A stretch of DNA of 64,000 nucleotides from assembly GCF_001593605.1 (NCBI RefSeq), contig NZ_CP012836.1:3600501-3664500 (forward strand), read 5' to 3'. The position numbers and the translations under genes were made by a program. Below, piece by piece: positions 29,195 to 38,135 of the stretch (position 1 is the first letter of the stretch; every line of letters starts with the position of its first letter). The notes beneath the pieces are model-generated. The model did no database searches. It was not told the origin of the DNA and saw only the letters and a list, made by a program, of their open reading frames with translations. The stretch is from Algoriphagus sanaruensis. Its GTDB lineage: Bacteria; Bacteroidota; Bacteroidia; Cytophagales; Cyclobacteriaceae.

Positions 29195-32100
29195 TTAGAA
29201 ATTGATATTGGCTCCAAATGTCACAGTAACAGGGATTGGATATCCAAACAAGTCAACTCCTGGGCTAAGGTTACCACCATCTCCTTGACCATTATTCTGC
29301 ATACTAACTTCTGGATTGGATCCACCCCAGTAAGGAGTCCAGGTAATCAAGTTTTGAACAGAGCTATAAACTCTTGCTGTCTTCACGAATTTGAAAGACT
29401 TTTTAATGTTATAGCCTAAGGTTATGTTCTTGATCGAGAAGTAGGAAGCATCCCAAACAAAGTTGCTATTGGCCCAGTCTCGCTCGATACCGGTTACGTT
29501 ACCGCCACCGACAGTCGTACCGAAGATACCTTCACCTGGATCTTGAGGAGAGCGGAATCGGTCTGTAGCTTTTCTAACCATGTTGAAAACCCCATCTAAG
29601 TTTGCTGTAGAATAGAGGTGTCTCATGTAAAGTTTATTTCCGAAAGACCCTTGGCCAGTGATACTCATATCCCAATTTTTATACTTGAAGGATTGAGTTG
29701 TACCATAAGTAAAACTTGGGAAGGGATTTCCCATTATGGCTCGGTCATCATTATCTCCACCAATCGAGATAATTCCGTCACCATTAATATCCTGAAGTTT
29801 AATACTACCCACTCGAGAGCGACCTGGAACTTTAGGAGAATTGGCTAAGTCTTCCTCATTGGCATAGTTGCCCAATTTGATCAATCCATAAAACTGACCA
29901 AATGGCTGCCCTACTTGTGTGATGTGGAAGGAACCATAAACCCGATCAATTCCATCTGCCAAAGACTTCACGATATTTCGGTTAAAAGAAATATTCGCAT
30001 TTGCATTCCAGGTAAATTCACCCACAATAGGAATGGTATTCAAGGTAAATTCATGTCCCCAGAAGTTGATCTCACCGATATTATCATTGAAATTGGTGAA
30101 ACCTGCTTCTTGAGGAACTTGGACGGCGTAAAGGAGATTGGTGGTCGTCTTGTTATAATAATCATACACAAACTGGATGCGATCATCCCATAGACCTAAG
30201 TCAAGTCCGATATCGAAAGAGCCAGTAGTTTCCCAACCCAATCTCGTGTTTGACAAGGAAGTCACACCTGCTCCAGGAACAATCGTATTACCGAAAACGG
30301 CATTAATCGTGTTATTCACCAAGGCATATTGCGTGAAGTTACCGATGTTGTTATTACCTGTGACCCCATAGCTCGCTCTTAACTTAGCAAATGAGATTGT
30401 GCTATTGGATTTTAGGAATTCCTCATCAGACATCACCCAACCCACGGAAGTGGATGGAAAGACCCCCCAACGATTATCCGCACCAAATCGGGAAGAACCA
30501 TCTGCTCTCAAAGAAGCTGAGAAGAGATATTTTCCTTTGTAATTGTACGTCAATCGAGAAAGTACAGAAGACAAGGCCCACTCTCCTACATCTGAAAAGG
30601 TACCGCCTCGGTTAATATTAATGGCACCTTGAATAGTTGGGAGGCGGTCATCTGAATAGGTATCCGCTTGAATTCGAGTTCGCTCCATTCTGTAGCGCTG
30701 ATTGGTGTAACCAGCCAAAATCTCAAAATTGTGATCATTGATGGACTTAGAGTAGGTAATCAAATTCTCATTCAACCAAGATAGTGAGGCGGTATTATCT
30801 CGCACAGACTGGGCCACTGTTGGAAGTGCAACGTTAATTCGAGAAGTTGCTGTGGAAGGGTTGAACGAGAAAAACTTACTATCCCTGATTTCAGCACTGA
30901 AGGTGGATTTTACCGATAATCCCTTGATAGGCTTCCATTGTACATAGGAAGAGGACAATAGATTGATCTGATCAGTTTCATTAATCAATTCCTGAGCGGA
31001 TCTTACCCAGTTTGGATAAGCAAAGATATTTCCTGTATTCGATGGGAATCGGTTAAATGAAGTCAATTCTCCTGATTCATCATAAATCGGCATGACTGGC
31101 CAAGTATGAATTGCGTTGAATAAAATACCAGTTCCCCGAGTACCATCGGTTTGTGGCGTATTGTCATAGATATAGCTAGGAGCTAAATTGATCCCAACAC
31201 TAACCTTATCTGACACATCGTAATCCGCATTCATTCGAATGGAGTATCGCTGATAGTCAGTATTAATTACAACGCCCTTTTGGTCAAATATCCCAGCAAC
31301 AATCGCTGTTCTTAATTTATCCCTATTGTTGGTAATGGTTAGGTTATAACTAGTGATGGGTGCGGTCTGAAGTAGTGCTTGATACCAATCGTTGTTTTTA
31401 TCTCTGAATTGAGAAGGATTTTGGAAAATATCCGGTACAGGCTGTCCAGCATCTTCGTAGTATTCCTTTTTAAACTGAGCAAACTCTTCGGCATTCATCA
31501 TTTCCAATCGACCTCTGACAGGAACTTTCTGCCATCCTGTAAAAACATTCAAATTGACATTGGACTGACCTGCTTTTCCTTTTTTGGTGGTAATCAAAAC
31601 TACCCCGTTCGCAGCTCTAGATCCATACAAGGAAGTTGATGCTGCATCTTTTAGGATTGAAATATCCTCAATCTCATCCGGGTTCAGGGTATTAATATCT
31701 CCAGTGATCGGGAATCCATCCACTACATACAGCGGATCAGATCCGGCAGTAACAGACAACTGACCGCGAATCCTCACTGTCAATCCCTGACCTGGCTTAC
31801 CCGTTGTTTGGTTTATCTGAACACCCGCTAGTCTACCTTGGAGTTTTTGACCAAGTGTAGAAACTGGCAAATCCTGGAGTTCCTCCTGCTTGACGGTCTG
31901 AACTGCTCCCGTAATTTCCTTTTTCAACTGGCTACCGTACCCCACGACAATAACCTCAGAAAGGTCTGAAGTAGATAAGGGTAGAAGGATGTTGTAAGTC
32001 GATTGTCCGGCTACGACAGCAACTTCCTGAGAAGTGTAGCCGACAAAACTGACCACCAGAATATCTCCTGGGGATGCATTGATTTGAAATCCTCCATCGA

Positions 32101-32293
32101 TGTCAGTAACTGACCCCCTTTGGGTCCCTTTGATCAACACCATAGCGCCGGGCAGGGGCTCATTATCCGGTTCGGTGGTGACCACACCCCGAACAGTTTG
32201 GGCCTGCCCCAAACTTGCTATACTAATACATAGCAGTGTAAATAAAAGCCCAATAAATCGGGATTTTATTTTAGATAGATAGTGGTTATTCAT
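29195..32293 (-). CDS. SusC/RagA TonB-dependent outer-membrane transporter
   Basis: A 1032-residue TonB-dependent porin. The ATG at 32293 (MNNHYLSKIKSRFIG) is preferred over one 13 codons upstream because it gives a normal signal peptide ending at SLGQAQ. After it come the carboxypeptidase-D-regulatory-like domain (VRGVVTTEPDNEPLPGAMV), the Bacteroidota plug signature (SEVIVVGYGSQLKKEITGAV), the plug domain (VRIRGQLSVTAGSDPLYVVD, AASTSLYGSRAANGVVLITT), and a 22-strand barrel ending in a beta-strand with terminal Phe. It heads the leftward region 3 set; the 337-bp divergent gap before it holds the CAGGAT pairs. No regulator gene (sigma/anti-sigma or hybrid two-component) is adjacent. Confidence 0.96.
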   Translation of the reverse strand: MNNHYLSKIKSRFIGLLFTLLCISIASLGQAQTVRGVVTTEPDNEPLPGAMVLIKGTQRGSVTDIDGGFQINASPGDILVVSFVGYTSQEVAVVAGQSTYNILLPLSTSDLSEVIVVGYGSQLKKEITGAVQTVKQEELQDLPVSTLGQKLQGRLAGVQINQTTGKPGQGLTVRIRGQLSVTAGSDPLYVVDGFPITGDINTLNPDEIEDISILKDAASTSLYGSRAANGVVLITTKKGKAGQSNVNLNVFTGWQKVPVRGRLEMMNAEEFAQFKKEYYEDAGQPVPDIFQNPSQFRDKNNDWYQALLQTAPITSYNLTITNNRDKLRTAIVAGIFDQKGVVINTDYQRYSIRMNADYDVSDKVSVGINLAPSYIYDNTPQTDGTRGTGILFNAIHTWPVMPIYDESGELTSFNRFPSNTGNIFAYPNWVRSAQELINETDQINLLSSSYVQWKPIKGLSVKSTFSAEIRDSKFFSFNPSTATSRINVALPTVAQSVRDNTASLSWLNENLITYSKSINDHNFEILAGYTNQRYRMERTRIQADTYSDDRLPTIQGAININRGGTFSDVGEWALSSVLSRLTYNYKGKYLFSASLRADGSSRFGADNRWGVFPSTSVGWVMSDEEFLKSNSTISFAKLRASYGVTGNNNIGNFTQYALVNNTINAVFGNTIVPGAGVTSLSNTRLGWETTGSFDIGLDLGLWDDRIQFVYDYYNKTTTNLLYAVQVPQEAGFTNFNDNIGEINFWGHEFTLNTIPIVGEFTWNANANISFNRNIVKSLADGIDRVYGSFHITQVGQPFGQFYGLIKLGNYANEEDLANSPKVPGRSRVGSIKLQDINGDGIISIGGDNDDRAIMGNPFPSFTYGTTQSFKYKNWDMSITGQGSFGNKLYMRHLYSTANLDGVFNMVRKATDRFRSPQDPGEGIFGTTVGGGNVTGIERDWANSNFVWDASYFSIKNITLGYNIKKSFKFVKTARVYSSVQNLITWTPYWGGSNPEVSMQNNGQGDGGNLSPGVDLFGYPIPVTVTFGANINF

Positions 32294-32357
32294 ATTGATG
32301 GGTTTAATGTTAGTAAGAAAAACCTGAGTCAATATTTAAATAATACAAACTGATTGC

Positions 32358-32373
32358 ATCCTGTTGAATCCTG
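32358..32373. promoter_or_regulatory. Tandem ATCCTG pair A (10-bp period)
   Basis: ATCCTG at 32358-32363 and again at 32368-32373, the inverse orientation of pairs B and C. It is the pair nearest the susC start, about 65 bp upstream. Confidence 0.55.
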
Positions 32374-32404
32374 TTTAACCTTCAGAAAATCAGGAATTAA
32401 CAAG

Positions 32405-32420
32405 CAGGATACGGCAGGAT
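32405..32420. promoter_or_regulatory. Tandem CAGGAT pair B (10-bp period)
   Basis: CAGGAT at 32405-32410 and 32415-32420, within CAGGATACGGCAGGATAC. One helical turn separates the half-sites, so both face the same side of the helix. Confidence 0.6.
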
Positions 32421-32480
32421 ACAGTGTTTGTGGAAGAGCTATCTATTAATGATTAAACAAAAAACAAAAAGATATATAAA

Positions 32481-32496
32481 CAGGATGCGACAGGAT
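32481..32496. promoter_or_regulatory. Tandem CAGGAT pair C (10-bp period)
   Basis: CAGGAT at 32481-32486 and 32491-32496, within CAGGATGCGACAGGATAC; 14 of 18 bases or more are shared with pair B. It lies 76 bp from pair B in the same orientation. Confidence 0.6.
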
Positions 32497-32606
32497 ACCG
32501 CACCATTGAATTTTTATATATAAGTTTTACTTAATAGATATAGCGTTAATATTTATAAACAACCATATAAAAACAATTGATACTTATTTATAAAGTCCCT
32601 ATAATT

Positions 32607-32612
32607 ATCCTG
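32607..32612. promoter_or_regulatory. Single ATCCTG half-site before the rightward gene
   Basis: TTATCCTGC occurs 18 bp before the start codon of the SGNH/cytochrome gene. A lone hexamer is weak evidence by itself. Confidence 0.3.
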
Positions 32613-32630
32613 CTTAAAATTTAGCTTTTT

Positions 32631-35600
32631 ATGAATCACCGAAACTACCAAAATCTCCTCGTTGCCCTATTTCTTTTCCTCTTTCTAAATTGGGGCTGCA
32701 CCCCAGATAAAACCCTCGAACTTCGAAAAAACAACAGCATTGCCTTAGTCGGAAACAATCTTGGTTCACGAATGATGGAGTTTGGACTTTTTGAAACGGA
32801 AATGCAAATGCGCTATCCGGACAGCACATTATCCATCCGAAATCTCTGTGATCCCGGTGACACTCCAGGGTTCCGTCCACGATCTGCCTCCAAAGACCCT
32901 TGGGCTTTCCCTGGTGCAGAGGAATTTCAGGATGAATTTGCCACCCATTCAGACTCCCAAGGTTTCTTGGAAAAACCAGACCAATGGCTTTCTCGCCTCA
33001 AGGCAGACATTGTCATTGGTTTTTTTGGTTTCAATGAGTCGTTCCAGGGAAAAGAAAAGCTTCAAAACTTTTCCGATGAACTCGAGGCCTGGATTATTCA
33101 TTCCAAAGCCCAGCAATACAACGGTTCTTCATCCCCTCAATTGGCGCTTGTATCACCCATTGCCTTTGAAGATTTGAGCGATATCATCGACGTTCCTAAT
33201 GGAATTAAGGAAAATGAACTGCTCCAACTTTACACCACCGCCATGGCGGCAGTAGCTCAAAAGCACGACATTGTTTTTGTGGATGCCTTCAAGCCTAGTC
33301 AAAAATGGTATCAGGAAAGTGAGGAGCCTTTGACCATCGACGGAACGCAATTAAATGAAGCGGGCTATGCAAAACTTGCTAAGCTCCTAGCAGACAAACT
33401 TTTTGGTAAAGCAGATCGAAAAGCTGAAACAAATCGTGACCTGATTCATCAGGCGGTCATGGAAAAAAACTGGCTTTGGCACAATGATTACAAAATCCCT
33501 AATGGAGTCCATGTATACGGACGTCGTTATGATCCCTTTGGACCGGACAACTATCCTTTCGAAATTGAAAAGATCCGCCAAATGACAGCCATTCGAGACA
33601 CGGCAATTTGGGAGGCAACTACCGGAAAAATCAAGGATTTAGCTGCAGCAGATGCCAAAACCCGAAATCTGCCCGAGGTCAAAACCAACTATAATCCAGA
33701 AGCGAACGGGAGCTTGGAATATAAGTATGGTGAAGATGCCTTGAAAACGCTCAAAGTACCAGATGGTTATAAAATTGAATTGTTCGCCTCGGAAGATGAA
33801 TTCCCAGACCTTGCCAACCCAGTACAGATGTCTTTTGATAATAAAGGAAGACTTTGGGTGGCTACGATGCCAAGTTATCCGCATTACAAACCTGGGGATC
33901 CAAGACCTTCTGACAAGCTCTTAATTCTTGAGGACACCGATAACGATGGAAAAGCTGACAAACAAACCATCTTCGCCGAAGGATTGCACCTACCCGTCGG
34001 ATTTGAAATCGCCACCGAGGGAGTGTATGTTTCCCAATTACCTAATCTGATTTTATTGGAGGATACCGATGGGGACGATCACGCTGACAAAAAAACCATT
34101 TTGCTTTCCGGCTTTGACGATCACGACACCCATCACGCCATCTCTGCCTACAGTACGGATGAAAGTGGGGCGATCTATATGGCAGAAGGAGTATTTCTTC
34201 ATACCAACGTAGAAACTTCCTATGGCCCAGTTCGGGCAACCAATGGAGGATTTTACCGGTATGAGCCAAAGCGTCACAAACTTGAGCGGGTCAATCAAGT
34301 GAGCATTCCAAATCCTTGGGGAATTGCTTTTGACGAGTGGGGACAAAACTTCTATGCGGAAACTTCAGGTCCTAACGTCAACTGGATGCTTCCTGGGTCT
34401 ACTTTGCCTCGTTATGGCAATTCCAACTTCAAAGGACCAAATCTGATCGAAAAAGACCACATGGTTCGACCTACCTCAGGGTTGGAATTTATTTCAAGCA
34501 GTCACTTTCCTGACGATGTACAGGGAGATTTGATCATCAATAACACCATTGGATTCTTGGGAACCAAACAGCACCGAATGATTGATGATACGGTCGGGTT
34601 TAGTTCCAAATGGAGACAAGACTTGATTGTTTCCACAGATCGAAATTTCCGACCTGTAGATATGGAAATTGCGCCGGATGGATCACTTTACGTTGTGGAT
34701 TGGCATAATATCCTGATCGGTCACATGCAGCACAATGCGCGAGATCCACTTCGTGATCATGTCCATGGCCGAATTTATCGATTGACTTATCCTTCCAGAC
34801 CTTTGGTCACTCCTGCGAAAATTGCCGGAGCAAGTATTCCTGAATTATTGGAAAATCTGAAACTTCCTGAATATCGATCCCGCTATCGAACTCGAAGAGA
34901 ATTGAGAGGTAAAGAAGCAGGAGAAGTTACCGCGGCGATAGAAAAATGGCTCACGACCCTAGATAAAAATGACCCTCGATACGAGCATCACCGTCTGGAG
35001 GCGCTTTGGGTGACATGGGGAGTAAATAAAGTCAATCAAGCTCTTCTTAAAGAACTACTCCAATCTGAAGATTATCGCGTTCGAGCGGCAGCAACCCGGG
35101 TAGTTCGGTATACTGGACATCAAGTCAAAGATCAGGCGGATCTATTGATGGCAGCTGCCAAAGACCCTCATGGACGAGTTCGAATGGAAGCCATTGCTGC
35201 GGCATCATGGCTGCCTAGAGAAATCGGAACTCCAATTTTAGCAGAAGCCGAAAAGCAACCAAAAGATGCAACTTGGATTCCAAGAACATTAGAAACTGCC
35301 GTAGCTCACCTAAATGGACTTTCTGTTCAGCAGAAAAAAGAAGAGGATATCAAGTCTTCGTTGACCGGATCGGATCGCGAATTATTCGTTTTGGGTAAAG
35401 AAATCTATGCACGAGAAGGCTTCTGTGGCACTTGCCATCAGATGGATGGAGGTGGCCTGACTGCCTCTCAGTTTCCTCCACTTCGCGGTACACCTTGGGT
35501 AACTGGAAGTCCTGAGCGAATGATCAAAATTGTGCTGAAAGGCATCATGGGGCCAATTGAGGTAGCAGGTCGTGAATACCCAGGACAAGTACCTATGACT

Positions 35601-35786
35601 CCTTACGAAGGCATGCTCAACGATACAGAAATTGCAGCTGTTTTGACTTATGTTAGAAACTCATTCGGGAACCAAGCCTCACCGATTTCACCGGATTTGG
35701 TGAAGAAGGTTCGAGAAGAAGTTAAAGACAAGGAAGGATTCTGGAGCCCAACCGAATTGCTGAAGATGCATCCGATGGAGAAGTAG
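32631..35786 (+). CDS. SGNH-like / beta-propeller / HEAT / cytochrome c lipoprotein (PVC-type dehydrogenase)
   Basis: A 1051-residue envelope lipoprotein (lipobox LFLNWGC, Cys near 23). Domains: an SGNH/GDSL-like domain at about 33-255 (IALVGNNLGSRMMEFG, GFFGFNESFQG, DGTQLNEAGYAKLA), a propeller at about 370-720 (LKVPDGYKIELFASED, LEDTDNDGKADK, DVQGDLIINNTIGFLG), HEAT-like repeats to about 890, and a cytochrome c domain with CGTCH at 932-936 and Met ligands downstream. In the SGNH part the usual block I Ser is Asn and the block V His is Gln, so that domain may bind rather than cleave. Divergent from susC and followed after 191 bp by an FG-GAP protein. Probably a periplasmic sugar oxidase feeding electrons to respiration. 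Confidence 0.85.
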   Translation: MNHRNYQNLLVALFLFLFLNWGCTPDKTLELRKNNSIALVGNNLGSRMMEFGLFETEMQMRYPDSTLSIRNLCDPGDTPGFRPRSASKDPWAFPGAEEFQDEFATHSDSQGFLEKPDQWLSRLKADIVIGFFGFNESFQGKEKLQNFSDELEAWIIHSKAQQYNGSSSPQLALVSPIAFEDLSDIIDVPNGIKENELLQLYTTAMAAVAQKHDIVFVDAFKPSQKWYQESEEPLTIDGTQLNEAGYAKLAKLLADKLFGKADRKAETNRDLIHQAVMEKNWLWHNDYKIPNGVHVYGRRYDPFGPDNYPFEIEKIRQMTAIRDTAIWEATTGKIKDLAAADAKTRNLPEVKTNYNPEANGSLEYKYGEDALKTLKVPDGYKIELFASEDEFPDLANPVQMSFDNKGRLWVATMPSYPHYKPGDPRPSDKLLILEDTDNDGKADKQTIFAEGLHLPVGFEIATEGVYVSQLPNLILLEDTDGDDHADKKTILLSGFDDHDTHHAISAYSTDESGAIYMAEGVFLHTNVETSYGPVRATNGGFYRYEPKRHKLERVNQVSIPNPWGIAFDEWGQNFYAETSGPNVNWMLPGSTLPRYGNSNFKGPNLIEKDHMVRPTSGLEFISSSHFPDDVQGDLIINNTIGFLGTKQHRMIDDTVGFSSKWRQDLIVSTDRNFRPVDMEIAPDGSLYVVDWHNILIGHMQHNARDPLRDHVHGRIYRLTYPSRPLVTPAKIAGASIPELLENLKLPEYRSRYRTRRELRGKEAGEVTAAIEKWLTTLDKNDPRYEHHRLEALWVTWGVNKVNQALLKELLQSEDYRVRAAATRVVRYTGHQVKDQADLLMAAAKDPHGRVRMEAIAAASWLPREIGTPILAEAEKQPKDATWIPRTLETAVAHLNGLSVQQKKEEDIKSSLTGSDRELFVLGKEIYAREGFCGTCHQMDGGGLTASQFPPLRGTPWVTGSPERMIKIVLKGIMGPIEVAGREYPGQVPMTPYEGMLNDTEIAAVLTYVRNSFGNQASPISPDLVKKVREEVKDKEGFWSPTELLKMHPMEK

Positions 35787-35977
35787 AATTTCGGATGTCG
35801 GATTTTTGATTTCGGATTTGGTTCGATGTTCATTGTTCGATGTTCGTTATTCAGTTATTAGGTCATTGGTGGCATGGTTTTTTAGATCATGCCACCAATA
35901 CTTGTTTTATGGAACCCATTATAAATTCAGATTTGAAGTCCCTATTTCGGTCGTAAATCCAAAATCGTAAATCGTCA
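35787..35977. repeat. Intergenic repeats plus a 12-bp perfect hairpin
   Basis: GTTCGATGTTC words fill 35820-35855, including GTTCGTTATTCAG at 35842-35854 shared with 22531-22543. ATTGGTGGCATG (35865-35876) pairs perfectly with CATGCCACCAAT (35888-35899). TCGTAAATCCAAAATCGTAAA follows at 35951 on, ending at the next start codon. No T-tract follows the hairpin. Confidence 0.7.
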
Positions 35978-37090
35978 ATGAAAGCCCTTCTATCCCTACT
36001 GACCTTAACACTTCCTTTTCTTTCTTTCTCTCAGTCCAAAAATCTCAGCTTTGAAAAGCAGCTAATCGCCTTTGAAAGCTATGAGTCAGTGGGTATCATG
36101 GATGTGGACAAAGATGGACACCTGGACTTGGTGTCGGGAAGCTATTGGTACAAAGGCCCCAAATTCCTCGATCGGCAATTGATCGGCCAAGTGAAGCGAT
36201 ATGGAGAGTACTACGAAGACTTTTCGACCATCACGATGGATGTGAATGGGGACGGAAATATAGATTTCATCACCGGGGGCTGGTTTGAAGGAAAACTGAT
36301 CTGGAAAGAAAATCCCGGCAAAAACGGGGAGTGGAAAGAGCACCTGATTGCTGAAACCGGGAATATCGAAACCGTTCGTGCCTGGGATTTGGATGGAGAT
36401 GGTACGCTGGAGATCGTGCCAAATACCCCAAGAAAGGCCTTAGCATTTTACAAATGGGTTGGCCCAAACCAATTTGAAAAATACGAGGTCTTCGAGACCC
36501 AAGGCCATGGACTTGGCTTCGGCGATATCAACGGGGATGGCTGGGGAGATTTGGTCAGCAGCTATGGCTGGTATGAAGCCCCTGCCGACCTGAGGTATGG
36601 GGAGTGGACCTTTCACCCAACTTTTGAACTCGGTGATGTCAGTGTACCGATCATCGTAACTGACTTGAACAGGGACGGAATGAATGACTTGATCCTAGGC
36701 AATGGACATAACTATGGACTTTTTTGGATGGAGCAAAAGCGGGATGCAGAAGGGAAAATCACTTTTGCCAAGCACGACATCGATCCCTACCACGCCCAAT
36801 ACCACGTGATGGAATGGATCGATCTGGACGGAGATGGACAAAACGAACTGATCACCGGCAAGCGCTACCGGGCACACAACGGCAAAGACCCGGGCGAACT
36901 GGATAACATAGGCCTTTACTATTTCAAATGGGATGGCAAGAATTTCGTCAAAAATGTGATTAGCTACGGGCCATTTGGTGAGGGAAAAGGCACCGGGCTC
37001 TACTTTTCCACCGGAGACCTAAATCGTGACGGAAAGATCGACATCGCCGTGGCAGGAAAAGACGGTTTGGCAGTGTTTTTTCAGAAATGA
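35978..37090 (+). CDS. FG-GAP/VCBS-repeat exported protein
   Basis: A 370-residue protein with a signal peptide (1-18, LPFLSFSQ) and seven calcium-binding D-x-D/N-x-D-G motifs: DVDKDGHLD, DVNGDGNID, DLDGDGTLE, DINGDGWGD, DLNRDGMND, DLDGDGQNE and DLNRDGKID. Seven repeats suggest an integrin-like seven-bladed propeller, used in this phylum for surface binding or as part of polysaccharide enzymes. No catalytic motif was recognised. It follows the SGNH/cytochrome gene on the same strand and may share its transcript, although the repeat tract between them could carry a separate promoter. Confidence 0.85.
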   Translation: MKALLSLLTLTLPFLSFSQSKNLSFEKQLIAFESYESVGIMDVDKDGHLDLVSGSYWYKGPKFLDRQLIGQVKRYGEYYEDFSTITMDVNGDGNIDFITGGWFEGKLIWKENPGKNGEWKEHLIAETGNIETVRAWDLDGDGTLEIVPNTPRKALAFYKWVGPNQFEKYEVFETQGHGLGFGDINGDGWGDLVSSYGWYEAPADLRYGEWTFHPTFELGDVSVPIIVTDLNRDGMNDLILGNGHNYGLFWMEQKRDAEGKITFAKHDIDPYHAQYHVMEWIDLDGDGQNELITGKRYRAHNGKDPGELDNIGLYYFKWDGKNFVKNVISYGPFGEGKGTGLYFSTGDLNRDGKIDIAVAGKDGLAVFFQK

Positions 37091-37188
37091 GATTACTTCA
37101 AATATTGATTTAAAACCAAAACCTAAATAACCACCCTAGGCTAGAATGAAAGGAGTTATTTTCTACTACTAACTTAAACTTCCTGCTT

Positions 37189-37914
37189 ATGGCAAAAATC
37201 TTTATCACCGGTTCATCTGATGGCTTAGGCAAATTGGCCGCTGAGAAATTGATTGCAACAGGCCATCAAGTTGTCCTTCATGCACGAAATTCAGAGCGGG
37301 CAGATTTGCTAAAAAGTCAATTTACTAGCTCCTACCCTATTCTAATCGCCGACTTATCTAATCTGGAGGAAACAAAAAAACTCGCCCTTGAAGCAAATGA
37401 CCTTGGTAGGTTTGATGCTGTCACCCACAATGCCGGAGTCCTCCATGCAGATTCCAAAACTATTTTCCAGGTCAATGTACTTGCTCCTTTTGTATTGACA
37501 GCCTTGATGGAAAAACCCGATCGACTGATCTACCTAAGCTCAAGCATGCATTTTGGAGGAAAGGAGTTTTCCGATATTGGCCAAGTAGAAAAAACCACCT
37601 ATTCCGACTCCAAATTGATGATTACGGCGCTAACGGCTGCATTTGCCCGACTTTTCCCAGAAATAAAATGCAATTCCGTGGACCCAGGATGGGTTCCTAC
37701 CAAAATGGGTGGCAAAAACGCACCCGATGACTTGCAAAAAGGCGTAGAAACTCAGATTTGGCTGGCAACAAGCGAAGAAAAGGAAGCTAAGGTTTCCGGA
37801 AAGTATTTCCGGCATCAGCAGGTAAAAAGTCCACATCCAGCGGTTGAAGATACAGCCTACCAAACTTGGCTAATCCGGTGGTGTGAAGAATTATCTGGAG
37901 TTAGCCTTATTTAA
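37189..37914 (+). CDS. Short-chain dehydrogenase/reductase family protein
   Basis: A 241-residue SDR with FITGSSDGLGKLAAEKL at the N-terminus (cofactor loop), HNAGV, a catalytic region YLSSSMHFGG ... TYSDSKLM with Ser, Tyr and Lys in order, and NSVDPGWVPTKMGG after it. The C-terminal GKYFRHQQ is similar to that of retinol-dehydrogenase-like SDRs. The substrate is unknown. It stands alone between the FG-GAP gene and the DUF2975 operon; an 8-bp inverted repeat (ATTTTGAC/GTCAAAAT, 37919-37945) follows the stop but lacks a T-run. Confidence 0.88.
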   Translation: MAKIFITGSSDGLGKLAAEKLIATGHQVVLHARNSERADLLKSQFTSSYPILIADLSNLEETKKLALEANDLGRFDAVTHNAGVLHADSKTIFQVNVLAPFVLTALMEKPDRLIYLSSSMHFGGKEFSDIGQVEKTTYSDSKLMITALTAAFARLFPEIKCNSVDPGWVPTKMGGKNAPDDLQKGVETQIWLATSEEKEAKVSGKYFRHQQVKSPHPAVEDTAYQTWLIRWCEELSGVSLI

Positions 37915-38080
37915 AACCATTTTGACTCGTGATTTGGGTCAAAATAAAAATGAATAGTTCCTAAACCCATCTTTTCATTTCAATCAAATGACCTCTTTGC
38001 AAAGGAATAAAAGATTTCACTCCACTTCTCTAGACCCTTTGAAAACCTTAATTTTTTAAAAATATTTTTTTTCAATACTT

Positions 38081-38101
38081 ATTTATTGTTTATCAATAAA
38101 T
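38081..38101. promoter_or_regulatory. Inverted repeat upstream of the DUF2975 operon
   Basis: ATTTATTG (38081-38088) and CAATAAAT (38094-38101) with a 5-bp spacer, 35 bp before the first DUF2975 start. A candidate operator for the small Cro/C1 regulator encoded at the end of the operon. Confidence 0.4.
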
Positions 38102-38135
38102 TTTTACTGACTTTTGAAAAGTCAATTTCAACACT

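Larger units (their letters stand above)
32294..32630. other. 337-bp divergent regulatory gap between susC and the SGNH/cytochrome gene
   Basis: AT-rich and without a gene. It holds three tandem pairs of the CAGGAT hexamer and one single copy, listed separately, and must hold the promoters of both divergent units. Confidence 0.8.

Noticed and set aside
32100..32282. Short rightward ORF within susC
   Set aside because: It is antisense to the well-supported signal peptide and plug region of susC, with no motif of its own; the same reasoning removed many antisense and out-of-frame ORFs in the window.
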